Below, in pieces: positions 9,179-18,059 of a stretch of DNA of 64,000 bases (position 1 is the stretch's first letter; the number at the start of each line of letters is the position of its first letter). The notes under the pieces are model-generated. The model searched no databases, had not been told where the DNA came from, and saw only the letters and a program-made list of their open reading frames with translations. The DNA comes from Paenibacillus silagei (lineage in GTDB: Bacteria; Bacillota; Bacilli; Paenibacillales; Paenibacillaceae). The position numbers were made by a program, and so were the translations under genes. The stretch covers positions 1 to 64,000 of the forward strand of contig NZ_JAGGLV010000005.1 of the NCBI RefSeq assembly GCF_017874735.1, read 5' to 3'.

Positions 9179-12100
9179 TTATAAAAATGTGGAAGTGTCG
9201 ATCATCTTTGTATCAACATCTAATATAAAATCATATCTGGATTCCATATTATTACCCCATTGCATTGACTTATCACTCGTAGCCAATTCATATCCCCCTG
9301 GATCAATCCAAGATATATTATTCTCCAATATAATTGGGAAAACTCTCCATTTTCTATTACTTGCATTGCTAAAATCTCGAGTAAGGTTCGCATTAATTGG
9401 TTTTATAGAAAAATCCAGTATATTAATATCTTTTCTAGAATATATGTCTACCCACTCTTTAATCTTTAAAGGGTTTAATACCTCTTCCTCGGAAAGCTCA
9501 CTACTTGAATAATACTCTTCTGCTTTTGCTTCTGCTGTTTTACGAGTAATTTCTACACCGTGAGCAAGTAACAATGCAGCTACAGGATCTAGAGTTCCCC
9601 AAGTAATTAGCTCCTTTAACCAAAACACAACCCATGGAAGGCCTGTATTGGGCCAATCTTCAATTTTGGTTTCTACCAAGACCCCGTTATTAAGATCATC
9701 TAAAACCAACGCCATAATTGTACCTAGTCCCCAACTGAATTTATACTCAAAGTTTCCTTTAACGAATTTGATCCATTCTGACACTTCATTTTTCACTGGC
9801 TTTTTCGATAGCTTAACTGGGTGCAACCACCACGTTAATACTTCGTCCCATTTACCAGCATTCTTGCCCCTTTTCACGCTTTCCTTTACTTTGAATTTCC
9901 CTAAATCTCCTACTACTTTTACAGCTTCAACAATATAGTTTATTTTTTCATCTGAAGACCAACGGGCATAATTAAATCCTTTAGCCAAATGAGCCTTTAC
10001 CAAATGATACTCACTGATAATTTTTTTACCAAAACGCGGTGCTACGCTAGTCCGGTAAAGACGTCTTCTTATTTCAGGGTCTGGATATACATTTTCACGT
10101 ATTGATATGCCTCGCTTTAAAAAAACTTTTTCCCATGTTTCTTTATTCTGCATCACTTGCCAAGCATATGTTTTTTTCCATACATCGCGAAGATAGTCTT
10201 CTAGTTCTACTAGATTTAAAATTTTGTTGGTTACTTCTTCCTGTTCAACAATTACAGAGAGTAAATAACCATCCAATGAATCCAATGCCTCTTCAGCATA
10301 ATGAGGTTCTAAATCCTCTTCATTTACACCATTACAAGGTATTGTTTTTTCAAGCCAATTCAACAATTCCTTTAAAGAATTTGATCCGGTAATTTTTCGC
10401 CATTCATCTGCAATATGTTGAATTAATGCACCTAAAGGGCTAAGTGTGCTCCTAACTTCCATAAGCTGTTCTTTTCTCATTGTATCGATAAGTAAATCAT
10501 AGTTCTGACGAGCATTTAGACTACTGTATACTCTAGTTCCTGTTTCCAAAAACACTAGTGTTCTACCCTCTGTTCCAGATCCTGGTCTTCCTGCCCTACC
10601 TGCTAGATTTTTAAACTCGGATAATGGAATAACATCACCACCACGAGTTAATGTTGGAACTATTACTGTCTCAAAAGGCAAATTCACTCCTTCTGATAAT
10701 GTTGATGTGGCTAGAGCAATATGAACAATATGCTTCTGTAGAAGTTCTACCATTAGCCGGGCCATTACTCCTGGCATATTTCCATGGTGAACAGCAATAC
10801 CTTTTAATAGTAACTGATATTCATTTGACTCAATACCAAAATAATCCTCGCAAGCCAGTAAGCATTTTTCAAACAATTTAATATGCTCTGTTTCAGAGGG
10901 GGGGATGAAGAATGGAGGGAGTTCTATTCCTTTTAATACTTTATTCAAGACAAGCAAAAAATCTTCAGCATAACCACCAATATGTTGTGTAATTGATATT
11001 AATACCGAATGTTGAATTCCTTGTTCGTCTGGCTGTGCTAGCTGCATTGCAGCCCAAAATAAATGTGGTCTTTGCCGCTTACTAACCCCATTTTTCTCAT
11101 TTGTAAAGCTCTTGGGTATCACTTTATATGGTATAGGAAAAGAATCAAATGGTCTTTGAATAAATGGTACATTTTCCGAACCATTAGTTTCATTAAACAG
11201 TAAATCACTTCCATCGAGGATATCAAAGCGCATTTCATACTCACCTGTCTGAATCCACTCAAGTCGTCCTATGAGCTGACGAGTGCTACGATAGCTAGAA
11301 ATTACTGGATCTGCATTTTCATTTCCGGATATCCATTTAGCAAGAAATTCATTTTCTTCGGCAACCGCTGATAAGGCAATAGTTCTTTTATCTTCAGTGT
11401 AACGTAATAAACGATTTGTTAACGTTTCAAGTCTCAGGTTCCTATTGTCGCCACTTCTTAGGTCCTCATGATTAATGCTATTGTATTGAACTGAATGAAC
11501 TTCATCAATAACAATTAGCGAAACACGATTTAAAAAAAGCGGACCCAAAAATCTAATTAGTGCCTCTGCTTTTTCATAAGTGCAAATTAAAACAGTTGGA
11601 TCATTTGAAGTAATCCAAGCATCTGTGGGACCCCAATCTATACCGCCATATAGTCCTGTTACTCTAACCGAAGAACTTCCTAAGTCTCCTAAAACTTTTC
11701 CAAGTTTTGATTCAACTTCCGTTGCAAGCGCTCTTGAAGGAACCAAATACATTGTAATAGGAGCAACGTTTAACAAATTAAAAGAACCTTCCTTTATTTC
11801 AAGAAACATACTTTGAATTATGGCCAGCTCAGCAATTGTTGTTTTTCCAGAACCGGTAGGTGTACAAAGTGTAAAGGATTCATCTTTTATTAGTCTTTCA
11901 ATACCCTTAATTTGTGAATACCAAGCTAAAGATTTCTGAATTCGATAGTTGTTTCTCAAATATCTTTCAAATGCTTTCTTACCGTCAGCAGATACACCAT
12001 CCAAAAGATACTGTACATTTGATCGTAGTGAATTAGTAACAAATTCCTTTACAACTTCAGAGACAATTTTAGAAAGCAACCACGAGTAACTATCACTACC

Positions 12101-12763
12101 ATAAATCATAAGTTTTGATAAGTCATGCAGCTTTTTCTGTGCAATTGATAAACGTTCTGCATCACCCCAACGCATGTATGTACAGAATATCCCAAGAGCT
12201 CGTACCACTTCATCTACAATCCGATTATTTATAATGCTATTTATTGAATTAGGTTCCACATCATTTTGCTTGTTTTTGAGGCTTCTCGCTTTTGTCCAAT
12301 AACTTATATTCAAATTTAAAAGATGAGGAAAATCCCCTTTCAGTAGCATGGTCAACATTTGAGAATCATTCGAATCTAATATTTCATTATTTAATAAACC
12401 CAAAGAAAGTGCTGGATACCCAGCTAACTGGTATACAGCAGCTGCCAGTAAACGTAGCGGAAGTTGATTGTCATTTAAATCTGGAAGTGACAACCACTCC
12501 AAAAGTTCACCAGCGCGTCTTAATGCATTACGCCAGTTTGCTAATCCATGCTCTTTCTCAAAGAGTCCAATATCAATTAATGTAACCGCTTCTTCTAATC
12601 TTTCAGAAAACTCGTCATTCCTCCAACCAAGAAGTCCAGGCTGTTTCATTTTAATACGAGTATAATGACTGTATAATTTTGCTATTGAAGGGGACAACGT
12701 ATCGCCCGCTAATTCTAAATAAATGTTTTCAAACTCTTCTGATGTAAAATCATTTTCATTCAC
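9179..12763 (-). CDS. Large Ski2-like SF2 helicase, HamB-like
   Basis: ATP-dependent helicase of 1194 aa, probably the motor of an anti-phage system. Residues 1-260 are a helical domain with no motif I recognise. Walker A is TPTGSGKT (301-308), motif II is DEVH (420-423), motif III SAVAEE (465-470), motif IV region VHHGNMPG (658-665), motif V STLSEGVN (687-694) and motif VI NLAGRAGRPG (719-728); this order and the AGRAGR signature are Ski2/Hel308-like. About 450 further residues follow. The start is GTG at 12763, three bases after the upstream stop, with GGAAGA in the end of the upstream gene, so the pair is translationally coupled. HamB of Hachiman also pairs a Ski2-like helicase with a PD-(D/E)xK partner, but is usually much shorter. 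Confidence 0.8.
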   Translation of the reverse strand: MNENDFTSEEFENIYLELAGDTLSPSIAKLYSHYTRIKMKQPGLLGWRNDEFSERLEEAVTLIDIGLFEKEHGLANWRNALRRAGELLEWLSLPDLNDNQLPLRLLAAAVYQLAGYPALSLGLLNNEILDSNDSQMLTMLLKGDFPHLLNLNISYWTKARSLKNKQNDVEPNSINSIINNRIVDEVVRALGIFCTYMRWGDAERLSIAQKKLHDLSKLMIYGSDSYSWLLSKIVSEVVKEFVTNSLRSNVQYLLDGVSADGKKAFERYLRNNYRIQKSLAWYSQIKGIERLIKDESFTLCTPTGSGKTTIAELAIIQSMFLEIKEGSFNLLNVAPITMYLVPSRALATEVESKLGKVLGDLGSSSVRVTGLYGGIDWGPTDAWITSNDPTVLICTYEKAEALIRFLGPLFLNRVSLIVIDEVHSVQYNSINHEDLRSGDNRNLRLETLTNRLLRYTEDKRTIALSAVAEENEFLAKWISGNENADPVISSYRSTRQLIGRLEWIQTGEYEMRFDILDGSDLLFNETNGSENVPFIQRPFDSFPIPYKVIPKSFTNEKNGVSKRQRPHLFWAAMQLAQPDEQGIQHSVLISITQHIGGYAEDFLLVLNKVLKGIELPPFFIPPSETEHIKLFEKCLLACEDYFGIESNEYQLLLKGIAVHHGNMPGVMARLMVELLQKHIVHIALATSTLSEGVNLPFETVIVPTLTRGGDVIPLSEFKNLAGRAGRPGSGTEGRTLVFLETGTRVYSSLNARQNYDLLIDTMRKEQLMEVRSTLSPLGALIQHIADEWRKITGSNSLKELLNWLEKTIPCNGVNEEDLEPHYAEEALDSLDGYLLSVIVEQEEVTNKILNLVELEDYLRDVWKKTYAWQVMQNKETWEKVFLKRGISIRENVYPDPEIRRRLYRTSVAPRFGKKIISEYHLVKAHLAKGFNYARWSSDEKINYIVEAVKVVGDLGKFKVKESVKRGKNAGKWDEVLTWWLHPVKLSKKPVKNEVSEWIKFVKGNFEYKFSWGLGTIMALVLDDLNNGVLVETKIEDWPNTGLPWVVFWLKELITWGTLDPVAALLLAHGVEITRKTAEAKAEEYYSSSELSEEEVLNPLKIKEWVDIYSRKDINILDFSIKPINANLTRDFSNASNRKWRVFPIILENNISWIDPGGYELATSDKSMQWGNNMESRYDFILDVDTKMIDTSTFL

Positions 12764-12766
12764 TTG

Positions 12767-13654
12767 CTATTCTTCCTTTCCATAAACGAAGCTAACAAGT
12801 TTGTTAACGTCATTAATATGAATCTCAGCAACTTCTAACATTCTTTCCCCTTTATAACTTGGATGTGGTTCTAAACGTGGCATCCAGCAAACTCTTTCCG
12901 TTGGCCTTTTTGGAAATTGACCACAAATGTAACTTACACAATCATATCTATCTACATTTTTATACTCCCTATATAGACCTCTAAGAGCATGGATCCATAC
13001 TCCCGCATCAGGATTAGATTCATAGTCTTGCAAGATTTCGATTAATCGCCTTATCTCCAATGGTGCCAAATTTTTAGTACTGATTTTAACATGGGCGTCA
13101 TTAATCATACCCATATCATATGCAGCTGAGCATTTTGCCTCTAGGAAAAGGATCTTTTTAATTATTCCTTTCTCCATAACAAAAGCAACACAGTCATCTC
13201 CAGTACGGCCAAATATAGCACCTTTCATATTTCCGGTTTGGCGCATCATTTCAAGCTGGTCAAAAGCGGTGTCGTGCCATCTGAAGGAGAAAACTGGTAC
13301 TTTCCAATGCGCTTCGTCAAAAAGCGTCAGATTCTCAGCAATCAATCCAGAAAAGAATTCTCCAAAATACCCTTTGAGTGTTGTCAAATCAAAAAAATGA
13401 GGATATCCCTCAGCTGGATCAATTTCATCTTTCCATTCATCGAGTGGGTCTAGATTATCCTCTAAGAAACTTCGAAGCCTGTATCTTGCATCATCGTGAG
13501 ATTTTTGAACAAGAGTTTTTAAATCTTCGAGTACAGTTGGCCTAACTTCAGGATTCTCTCTTAGTAAATTGTGTTTATACCTTCCATTTTCACTAGAAGA
13601 TACATCATTTTCTAACCATAAAGGTAAAGATGACAAATTTAATTTTGGAAGCAT
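12767..13654 (-). CDS. PD-(D/E)xK protein, HamA/DUF1837-like
   Basis: Predicted nuclease effector of 295 aa encoded directly ahead of the helicase. The middle of the protein fits a PD-(D/E)xK fold: E99 in KGYFGEFFSGLIAE, D132 in HDTAFDQLE or D153/D154 in GRTGDDCVAF, and E172-A-K174 in ILFLEAKCSAA. The GE...D...ExK order resembles HamA (DUF1837) of Hachiman, but overall similarity could not be tested. The ATG at 13654 has GGTGGG upstream. The stop is three bases before the helicase GTG, the usual arrangement of a two-component system in which helicase and nuclease form one complex. A generic restriction-type nuclease is the alternative. Confidence 0.6.
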   Translation of the reverse strand: MLPKLNLSSLPLWLENDVSSSENGRYKHNLLRENPEVRPTVLEDLKTLVQKSHDDARYRLRSFLEDNLDPLDEWKDEIDPAEGYPHFFDLTTLKGYFGEFFSGLIAENLTLFDEAHWKVPVFSFRWHDTAFDQLEMMRQTGNMKGAIFGRTGDDCVAFVMEKGIIKKILFLEAKCSAAYDMGMINDAHVKISTKNLAPLEIRRLIEILQDYESNPDAGVWIHALRGLYREYKNVDRYDCVSYICGQFPKRPTERVCWMPRLEPHPSYKGERMLEVAEIHINDVNKLVSFVYGKEE

Positions 13655-13714
13655 TTGTGTCCCACCGTTCAGATATATTAAAATTCCACACAATTTAAAT
13701 TTGAAAAGTCAACA

Positions 13715-13897
13715 TCATTCTATAAAAAGTTCAACAATACTACTGGAATACACAATGTAATTATATCCTAATTTTACATTGAATCCGTACAATTTGTTAT
13801 CTAGATGTTCAAGAGCAACAAATTTACCCATTAATATAAGAAAGCAAGAAATTAGGATAATAGTAAACAAAAAAGACAGAGGATATAAGCCTCCATC
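13715..13897 (-). CDS. Possible small membrane protein
   Basis: An open frame of about 61 codons with a single hydrophobic segment (PLSFLFTIILISCFLILMG) followed by a polar tail ending in SSSIVELFIE lies between the CoiA-like gene and the nuclease gene on the same strand. No ATG opens it; GGAGG sits inside the first codons and only CTG, TTG or a late ATG could start it. It may be a real small membrane protein with a non-standard start, a remnant, or chance. Confidence 0.3.
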   Translation of the reverse strand, partial: DGGLYPLSFLFTIILISCFLILMGKFVALEHLDNKLYGFNVKLGYNYIVYSSSIVELFIE

Positions 13898-13929
13898 TAT
13901 TCATTAATTTGTTTAAATTGCAATACTAA

Positions 13930-14586
13930 TTAAGTGAATTTATTTCTAATATATTCGTCTGTGAATTCATACCATTTCGGTAAAAGTGCGCTGTCTATAG
14001 AATATTCAGTTACATTATTATCTTTACAATCAACTTTCCAAAGCTTTTGTTTTTTTCCTGATTGATTCCAAAGCTCGTCCACATTCTTAATGTTGGGATC
14101 AAATACAAAATAAAAATCACTTTTCCTATAATTCCTCTCCCCTTTTGTGAATTTTTCCCTGCAGGTTAAAAGAATGTATGGAACATAAGTAAACGTAAGT
14201 CCCTTATAATTCCAGACTTCTTTTTGCGTCGCAAAATCGATTAAATCTCTAAATTCTTTAGCATTCAAATTCTCGGCCATTCCTTTACATTTCTCAAATA
14301 TTAGAAATGAATGTTCAGCAACCTTACCTTTAATTATTTCCCCATTTTCAAGATCAAGTTCACTGGCATTTAAATGAGCGAAGGGTCTATGATTCTTTTC
14401 TATTGTTGGACATTTCGAGTCCCTATAATGAGAAAAATGAGTTTTTGTATTTTCTGATTTATCAGCCCGAATATAAATTTTCTCACCACAAACACGGCAT
14501 AAACCTTCTTTTCTATTTTCGCAATTCTTTAACCAATCATCAATTCCATAAAGCTCATTAGTGACTATATCTATGGCTTCATACAT
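13930..14586 (-). CDS. CoiA-like zinc-ribbon protein
   Basis: Unrecognised protein of 218 aa with an N-terminal zinc-finger-like head: C30-x2-C33 in GLCRVCGEK, then H50 and H53 in THFSHYRDSKCP and C59. The CxxC...HFxHxxxxxC pattern recalls the N-terminus of competence protein CoiA and related nuclease-associated zinc domains. The rest has no motif I can name. The ATG at 14586 is preceded by AAGGGAG nine bases upstream; an ATG two codons earlier is too close. It is the first gene on the minus strand of the AT-rich island and shares orientation and base composition with the nuclease and helicase genes. Confidence 0.6.
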   Translation of the reverse strand: MYEAIDIVTNELYGIDDWLKNCENRKEGLCRVCGEKIYIRADKSENTKTHFSHYRDSKCPTIEKNHRPFAHLNASELDLENGEIIKGKVAEHSFLIFEKCKGMAENLNAKEFRDLIDFATQKEVWNYKGLTFTYVPYILLTCREKFTKGERNYRKSDFYFVFDPNIKNVDELWNQSGKKQKLWKVDCKDNNVTEYSIDSALLPKWYEFTDEYIRNKFT

Positions 14587-14768
14587 TAACATCCACTCCC
14601 TTCGAATTATTATTATGCATTATAAAAATTAGCAGTTTTTATCTATATTAATTATCTACTATTTAGATATTTTGTTCTCAAATAAAACACATGATTTCAA
14701 AGATTTAAATGACGTTTCTGTGAAATCTTTTTTTATAATTAAAATACTTATTTCTAATAAAAGGAGTT

Positions 14769-14939
14769 ATGATTATTAGAGAACTCAAATCTCTTAATCA
14801 ATTACAATTCTCCAAGCAAACAAAATCACGCTTATTCATTTTGCCAAATCCCACGGCTACATCTTCGAAAATGGTGCCCGCCGCGCTTCATACGAAGTTT
14901 TCAAAGATCGCCGAAATGGGTTATTTTTCTGTATTATGA
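14769..14939 (+). CDS. Small ORF or gene remnant with strong RBS
   Basis: A 56-codon frame starts at ATG 14769 right after AAAAGGAGTT. From about 14840 the +2 frame reads HFAKSHGYIFENGARRASYEV, which looks more protein-like than the frame opened by the ATG, so a frameshifted remnant is plausible. I recognise neither version. The rest of the 14587-15039 space shows AT-rich sequence only. Confidence 0.3.
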   Translation: MIIRELKSLNQLQFSKQTKSRLFILPNPTATSSKMVPAALHTKFSKIAEMGYFSVL

Positions 14940-15039
14940 TTTTTGACAAGAATTTTTGACTGTCCAGTTACTTAGAAGTAGAAAACAAACAAAAAGAGCA
15001 CCTGCAAAGGCACCCTCCCGGCTAATTCCTGATAATATC

Positions 15040-15252
15040 CTATTCCTCCGGCACATACTCAATCAACTCCGACAGCTTGCATTGAAACGTATCACAAAGT
15101 TTAAACAGTGTTTCCAGCTTAATAGTCTCCAGATGGGTTCCTCTATACAGCTTATTGATTGAATTCCGGCTTAATCCTGACTTCTCCATTAATTCAGTAA
15201 TGTCGTCGATCTGATGCTCGGCCATTAGCATTCTTAGATTGCTTTTCAACAA
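15040..15252 (-). CDS. Small XRE-family regulator
   Basis: DNA-binding protein of 70 aa that consists almost wholly of a Cro/CI-type helix-turn-helix: MLKSNLRMLMAEHQIDDITE then LMEKSGLSRNSINKLYRG (recognition helix near residues 27-35) and LETLFKLCDTFQCKLSELIEY. This compact form resembles B. subtilis YozG. A ribosome site GGAGGGGAA lies upstream. It may control the defence island beside it or be a separate remnant; no operator is evident. Confidence 0.85.
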   Translation of the reverse strand: MLKSNLRMLMAEHQIDDITELMEKSGLSRNSINKLYRGTHLETIKLETLFKLCDTFQCKLSELIEYVPEE

Positions 15253-15556
15253 GAAGTTCCCCTCCAGCTATTAGTATGAATGATTAGCAGTGAGTGCTTC
15301 CGGCAACTTAGGATTGCTCTGCCAGAGGAGCATCAAAAGGCTATATTCCTATACGACGATGCCCAATTATCGCTGCAAGCCATTTCTTGAACGCTCCATC
15401 TATCTGCAGTGATTCAAAGATGCCCTTTATCTCTTCAATGAATTACAGATTTCGTCTCCTGCTTAATTCGATTCTTCATTTACATTATCCTTTTTCTGTT
15501 CTGTATGTATAGAAAAAGCGCATTCAGTTGAATGCGCCTTTTACAATGAATATGGA
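15253..15556. other. Intergenic space without a recognised gene
   Basis: This 304-base gap between the XRE gene and tRNA-Leu shows no open frame with a ribosome site. A short minus-strand stretch near 15360-15420 reads QIDGAFKKWLAAIIGHRRI, which might be the tail of a lost gene, but I cannot place it. Confidence 0.4.
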
Positions 15557-15643
15557 TGCCGAGGACGGGGGTCGAACCCGTACGAAGGTCACCCTTCGCA
15601 GGATTTTAAGTCCTGTGCGTCTGCCTGTTCCGCCACCCCGGCA
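15557..15643 (-). tRNA. tRNA-Leu (anticodon TAA)
   Basis: An 87-base cloverleaf on the minus strand with acceptor TGCCGGG/CCTCGGCA-type pairing, a long variable arm (GCGAAGGGTGACCTTCGT) typical of Leu, and the loop CTTAAAA giving anticodon TAA. The T-loop is GGTTCGACC. CCA is not encoded. The AT-rich island ends just beyond it, which makes it a possible integration landmark. Confidence 0.95.
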
Positions 15644-15741
15644 TGTTATGTGCGCGAACTAACGCGACAAGAAATATAATAGCACGTATACGGGGGATAC
15701 GCAATTCCTTTTTTTAATATTGCTGCAGACGCAGCAAACAG

Positions 15742-15768
15742 CCCGCTCAGCCAAGACTGACGCGGGCC
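15742..15768 (-). terminator. Hairpin downstream of the WGxxGxxG gene
   Basis: GCCCGC-gTCAG...CTGA-GCGGGC forms a GC-rich stem on the minus strand followed by TGTTTG. The T-tract is short, so it is a moderate terminator. Confidence 0.45.
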
Positions 15769-15827
15769 TTTTGCTCGTCTTACCGAATCGGATCTGATCA
15801 GATCCATTCTGCCCTGCGCTGCTCGGA

Positions 15828-16304
15828 CTAGTGGCGGTCACGCTCACCGGTTCTGCTGCGCATGCCAGCCAGACCCAGGAGGCCGAGCAGACCGAGCCAG
15901 CCCCAGTTGGAGGAGCGGTTGTCGTTGTTGGCTGTGGTGGTTGTGCTCTGTGCCCGGTAGCGGCCCGTTGTGTTATTGTTGGACAGCGGGGAGACGGAGC
16001 TGTTGTCGCCGGTACGGATTTTGTCCTTCATGATGGATTCGGTCTTGTGCATCGAATCTCTGGTCTCATTCATCATGGTGTTGCCCCGGCTGTCCATCAT
16101 ACGGTCATCCAGATTGCCCATATTCCCCATGTTGCCCATCCGGCCGTCAGTAGTTGTGCTGTGCATGCCCGGAGCGGTGGTGCTCATAACGCCCGGAGTC
16201 GTAGTTGTCATACCGCCCGGCGCTGCTGCGGAGATGTCACCTGCTCCGAGCAGACTCATGGACAGGACCGTACCGCAGGCAAGACTTGTGATCAGCTTGT
16301 TCAA
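15828..16304 (-). CDS. Secreted WGxxGxxG-anchored protein
   Basis: Small exported protein of 158 aa. It has a signal peptide (MNKLITSLACGTVLSMSLLGAGDISAA), a Thr/Gly/Met-rich low-complexity middle with repeats of the type GMTTTTPGVMSTT and GNMGNMGN, and a C-terminal NWGWLGLLGLLGLAGMRSR segment, the WGxxGxxG sorting-type tail seen in Bacillota, followed by basic residues. The start is a TTG at 16304 with AAGGGGG upstream. Function is unknown; the tail suggests membrane anchoring or processing at the surface. Confidence 0.75.
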   Translation of the reverse strand: MNKLITSLACGTVLSMSLLGAGDISAAAPGGMTTTTPGVMSTTAPGMHSTTTDGRMGNMGNMGNLDDRMMDSRGNTMMNETRDSMHKTESIMKDKIRTGDNSSVSPLSNNNTTGRYRAQSTTTTANNDNRSSNWGWLGLLGLLGLAGMRSRTGERDRH

Positions 16305-16379
16305 AATGTTGTGCCCCCTTCATGGATGTGGTTAATCGCTGATAATTTCCCCATCCGGGACAGCATCTATGCAGAGAAG

Positions 16380-17066
16380 TTATTCCTTCACAATGTTCAC
16401 GGTCTTGCTGGACGCATTATACGTGACCTTGGCTCCAAGTGCTTCCGCAATCGCACGTACAGGCGCATAGGTTACCGCATCGTCCATGACGCCGGTCGTC
16501 AGCTTCTTTCCATTGAGCGTAATATTTACCGGGATATCCTTGTTCACCTCTGGCTCACCTCCGGTTATACGGCTTAGTGCGGCTGCACTCTGCTGGGCAG
16601 TAGGCCGTCTGCCCGCTTTCAGGTCCTGGATGCTAAGGCCGAAGCTCATCTGCAGATGAGCGTAATCCTTGAAGGAGGTCCAGTCCCCGCCCCATTCAAA
16701 TCCCAGCTTCTTCCCCTCCTGCACCACCTCTTGCCAGTCTGCCACCTTGTCGCCATCCCCGTCACGTTTCATATCCCAGGACACATTCCTGCCATCCGGC
16801 AGGAGCAGCGCAAAGTCTATTGCCAGTCCGTAATTATGGTAGCTGTCGCCTCCCCGGGCATTCGTTACAATGTCGCCCTTCTTGGTTCGCCCTTGAGCAT
16901 ATAGCTCATTCTGCTGCGCTATCGTGCGCATGCCCTGCGTAATGAGGATCGGTACCCCCCGGTTATAGCTCCGTCTAATCAGCTCGTTCGCCCCGGCCAG
17001 TACGGCCGGATGCAGCTTCGCCAGCCTTGCGGCGGACTTCTGCTTGACCTGCTCCAAAGTAAGCAT
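16380..17066 (-). CDS. M15 D-Ala/L-Ala endopeptidase with amine-oxidase-type stalk
   Basis: Peptidoglycan peptidase of the VanY/CwlK (M15C) type, 228 aa. Zinc ligands are visible in DSYHNYGLAIDF (H77, D84) and in YAHLQMS (H137). The first 150 residues form the peptidase; residues 175-228 (VNITLNGKKLTTGVMDDAVTYAPVRAIAEALGAKVTYNASSKTVNIVKE) match the copper-amine-oxidase N-terminal-like domain used as a wall module in Paenibacillus. No signal peptide is present, as in phage endolysins and XlyA-like enzymes, so it may come from a prophage or need a holin. Confidence 0.85.
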   Translation of the reverse strand: MLTLEQVKQKSAARLAKLHPAVLAGANELIRRSYNRGVPILITQGMRTIAQQNELYAQGRTKKGDIVTNARGGDSYHNYGLAIDFALLLPDGRNVSWDMKRDGDGDKVADWQEVVQEGKKLGFEWGGDWTSFKDYAHLQMSFGLSIQDLKAGRRPTAQQSAAALSRITGGEPEVNKDIPVNITLNGKKLTTGVMDDAVTYAPVRAIAEALGAKVTYNASSKTVNIVKE

Positions 17067-17244
17067 CTACTCACCCCCTGGTATAGTAAATGCCCGCTTA
17101 GGCCGGATTGCTTGCACCAATGACCGTTTTTTTCACAAAATAAGCTGTGCAGCGTCCTATCTCCCCGGATGAACTGTGCGCCTACAGGCCAGAATAAGAA
17201 GACAGACCGTAAGTCAGGTCATTCAAACGAAAAGGGGGATGAAC

Positions 17245-17406
17245 ATGGAGATACACAGCGACAGCTACAGAATAGCCCCGCTTAGCGATCAGGAGGATGT
17301 GGTCGAAGTAATCCGCCAGGCGGAATCGGAGATTGCCCGGATGACCGGGAACCCGGAAGTCACGCTGATTGCCTATGAGAAGACGGATGGACACCACAGC
17401 AAGTAA
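17245..17406 (+). CDS. Small hypothetical protein
   Basis: A 53-aa acidic protein (MEIHSDSYRIAPLSDQEDVV...), not recognised. I chose ATG 17245 because AAAGGGGG ends six bases before it; an ATG two codons earlier overlaps that site. No membrane segment or metal motif is visible. It stands alone between the divergent peptidase and a convergent YolD-like gene. Confidence 0.55.
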   Translation: MEIHSDSYRIAPLSDQEDVVEVIRQAESEIARMTGNPEVTLIAYEKTDGHHSK

Positions 17407-17448
17407 ATGAAGCGTGCCCGTGCTGATCCCAGGCAGATAGCTTTCCTT

Positions 17449-17784
17449 TTAGACAATATAAGCCTCCACAATGTCATCTACAAGCAGCCACTTCCATTCC
17501 TCCGCCCACTGCAGCTTGAATTCACGCGAGTGGGTGTGAATGGAGGTCACGAACCCGCTCAGCTTCACCTGCTCCTGAGGACCATACAGCACCAGCGTTA
17601 CCCGCACATGACTCCGCAGCGATAAGGCCAGCGTATGCTCAATCTCCTCCAGCTTCTGCTCATCCAGCACCGGCCTCAGGCTATGCCAGGTCTCCCGTTC
17701 GTCCCTCCTGATCCCGCCCTTATGCTCCGTCAACATGATTCGGCTGCTCTCCCGCAGACCGCCCGCTTCAAGCTTCTTGCCCAT
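17449..17784 (-). CDS. YolD-like family protein
   Basis: A 111-aa YolD-like protein. Members often sit next to a Y-family DNA polymerase of the UvrX type and are thought to take part in the damage response, but no polymerase gene adjoins this one. Features of the family visible here are RPVLDEQKLEEIEHTLALSLRSHVRVTLVLYGPQEQVKLSGFVTSIHTHSREFKLQ and the final WKWLLVDDIVEAYIV. GGGGG lies seven bases ahead of the ATG. Confidence 0.8.
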   Translation of the reverse strand: MGKKLEAGGLRESSRIMLTEHKGGIRRDERETWHSLRPVLDEQKLEEIEHTLALSLRSHVRVTLVLYGPQEQVKLSGFVTSIHTHSREFKLQWAEEWKWLLVDDIVEAYIV

Positions 17785-18059
17785 TGCTATTCCCCCACTC
17801 TGATGTTTATAACCCGGACTACATCATCTTTTCGCTCATAAACCGAACGTATGTTTGTATTATATCCGCGATTCAGCTTGTTAAGCAAGCAGAAATTAAT
17901 GTCAGGCCAAGGACGCAGAAGGAGGGCTTTAACTGATCATTACAAAGGGTTGAACTAGCACCACACCTGCATGAAAACAGCCATCCCGTGGTTCTAGTAT
18001 TTTAGCTAATCTGATGCCATCATTAGGGGAAAGGGGTAGAAAGGACGGAGATGATATTT

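Noticed and set aside
15831..16577. Plus-strand frame across the WGxxGxxG and peptidase genes
   Set aside because: It runs over two recognisable minus-strand genes and has no domain.
16380..17066. Considered part of the tail-gene prophage as its endolysin
   Set aside because: It is about 10 kb away with unrelated genes between, so linkage cannot be supported.
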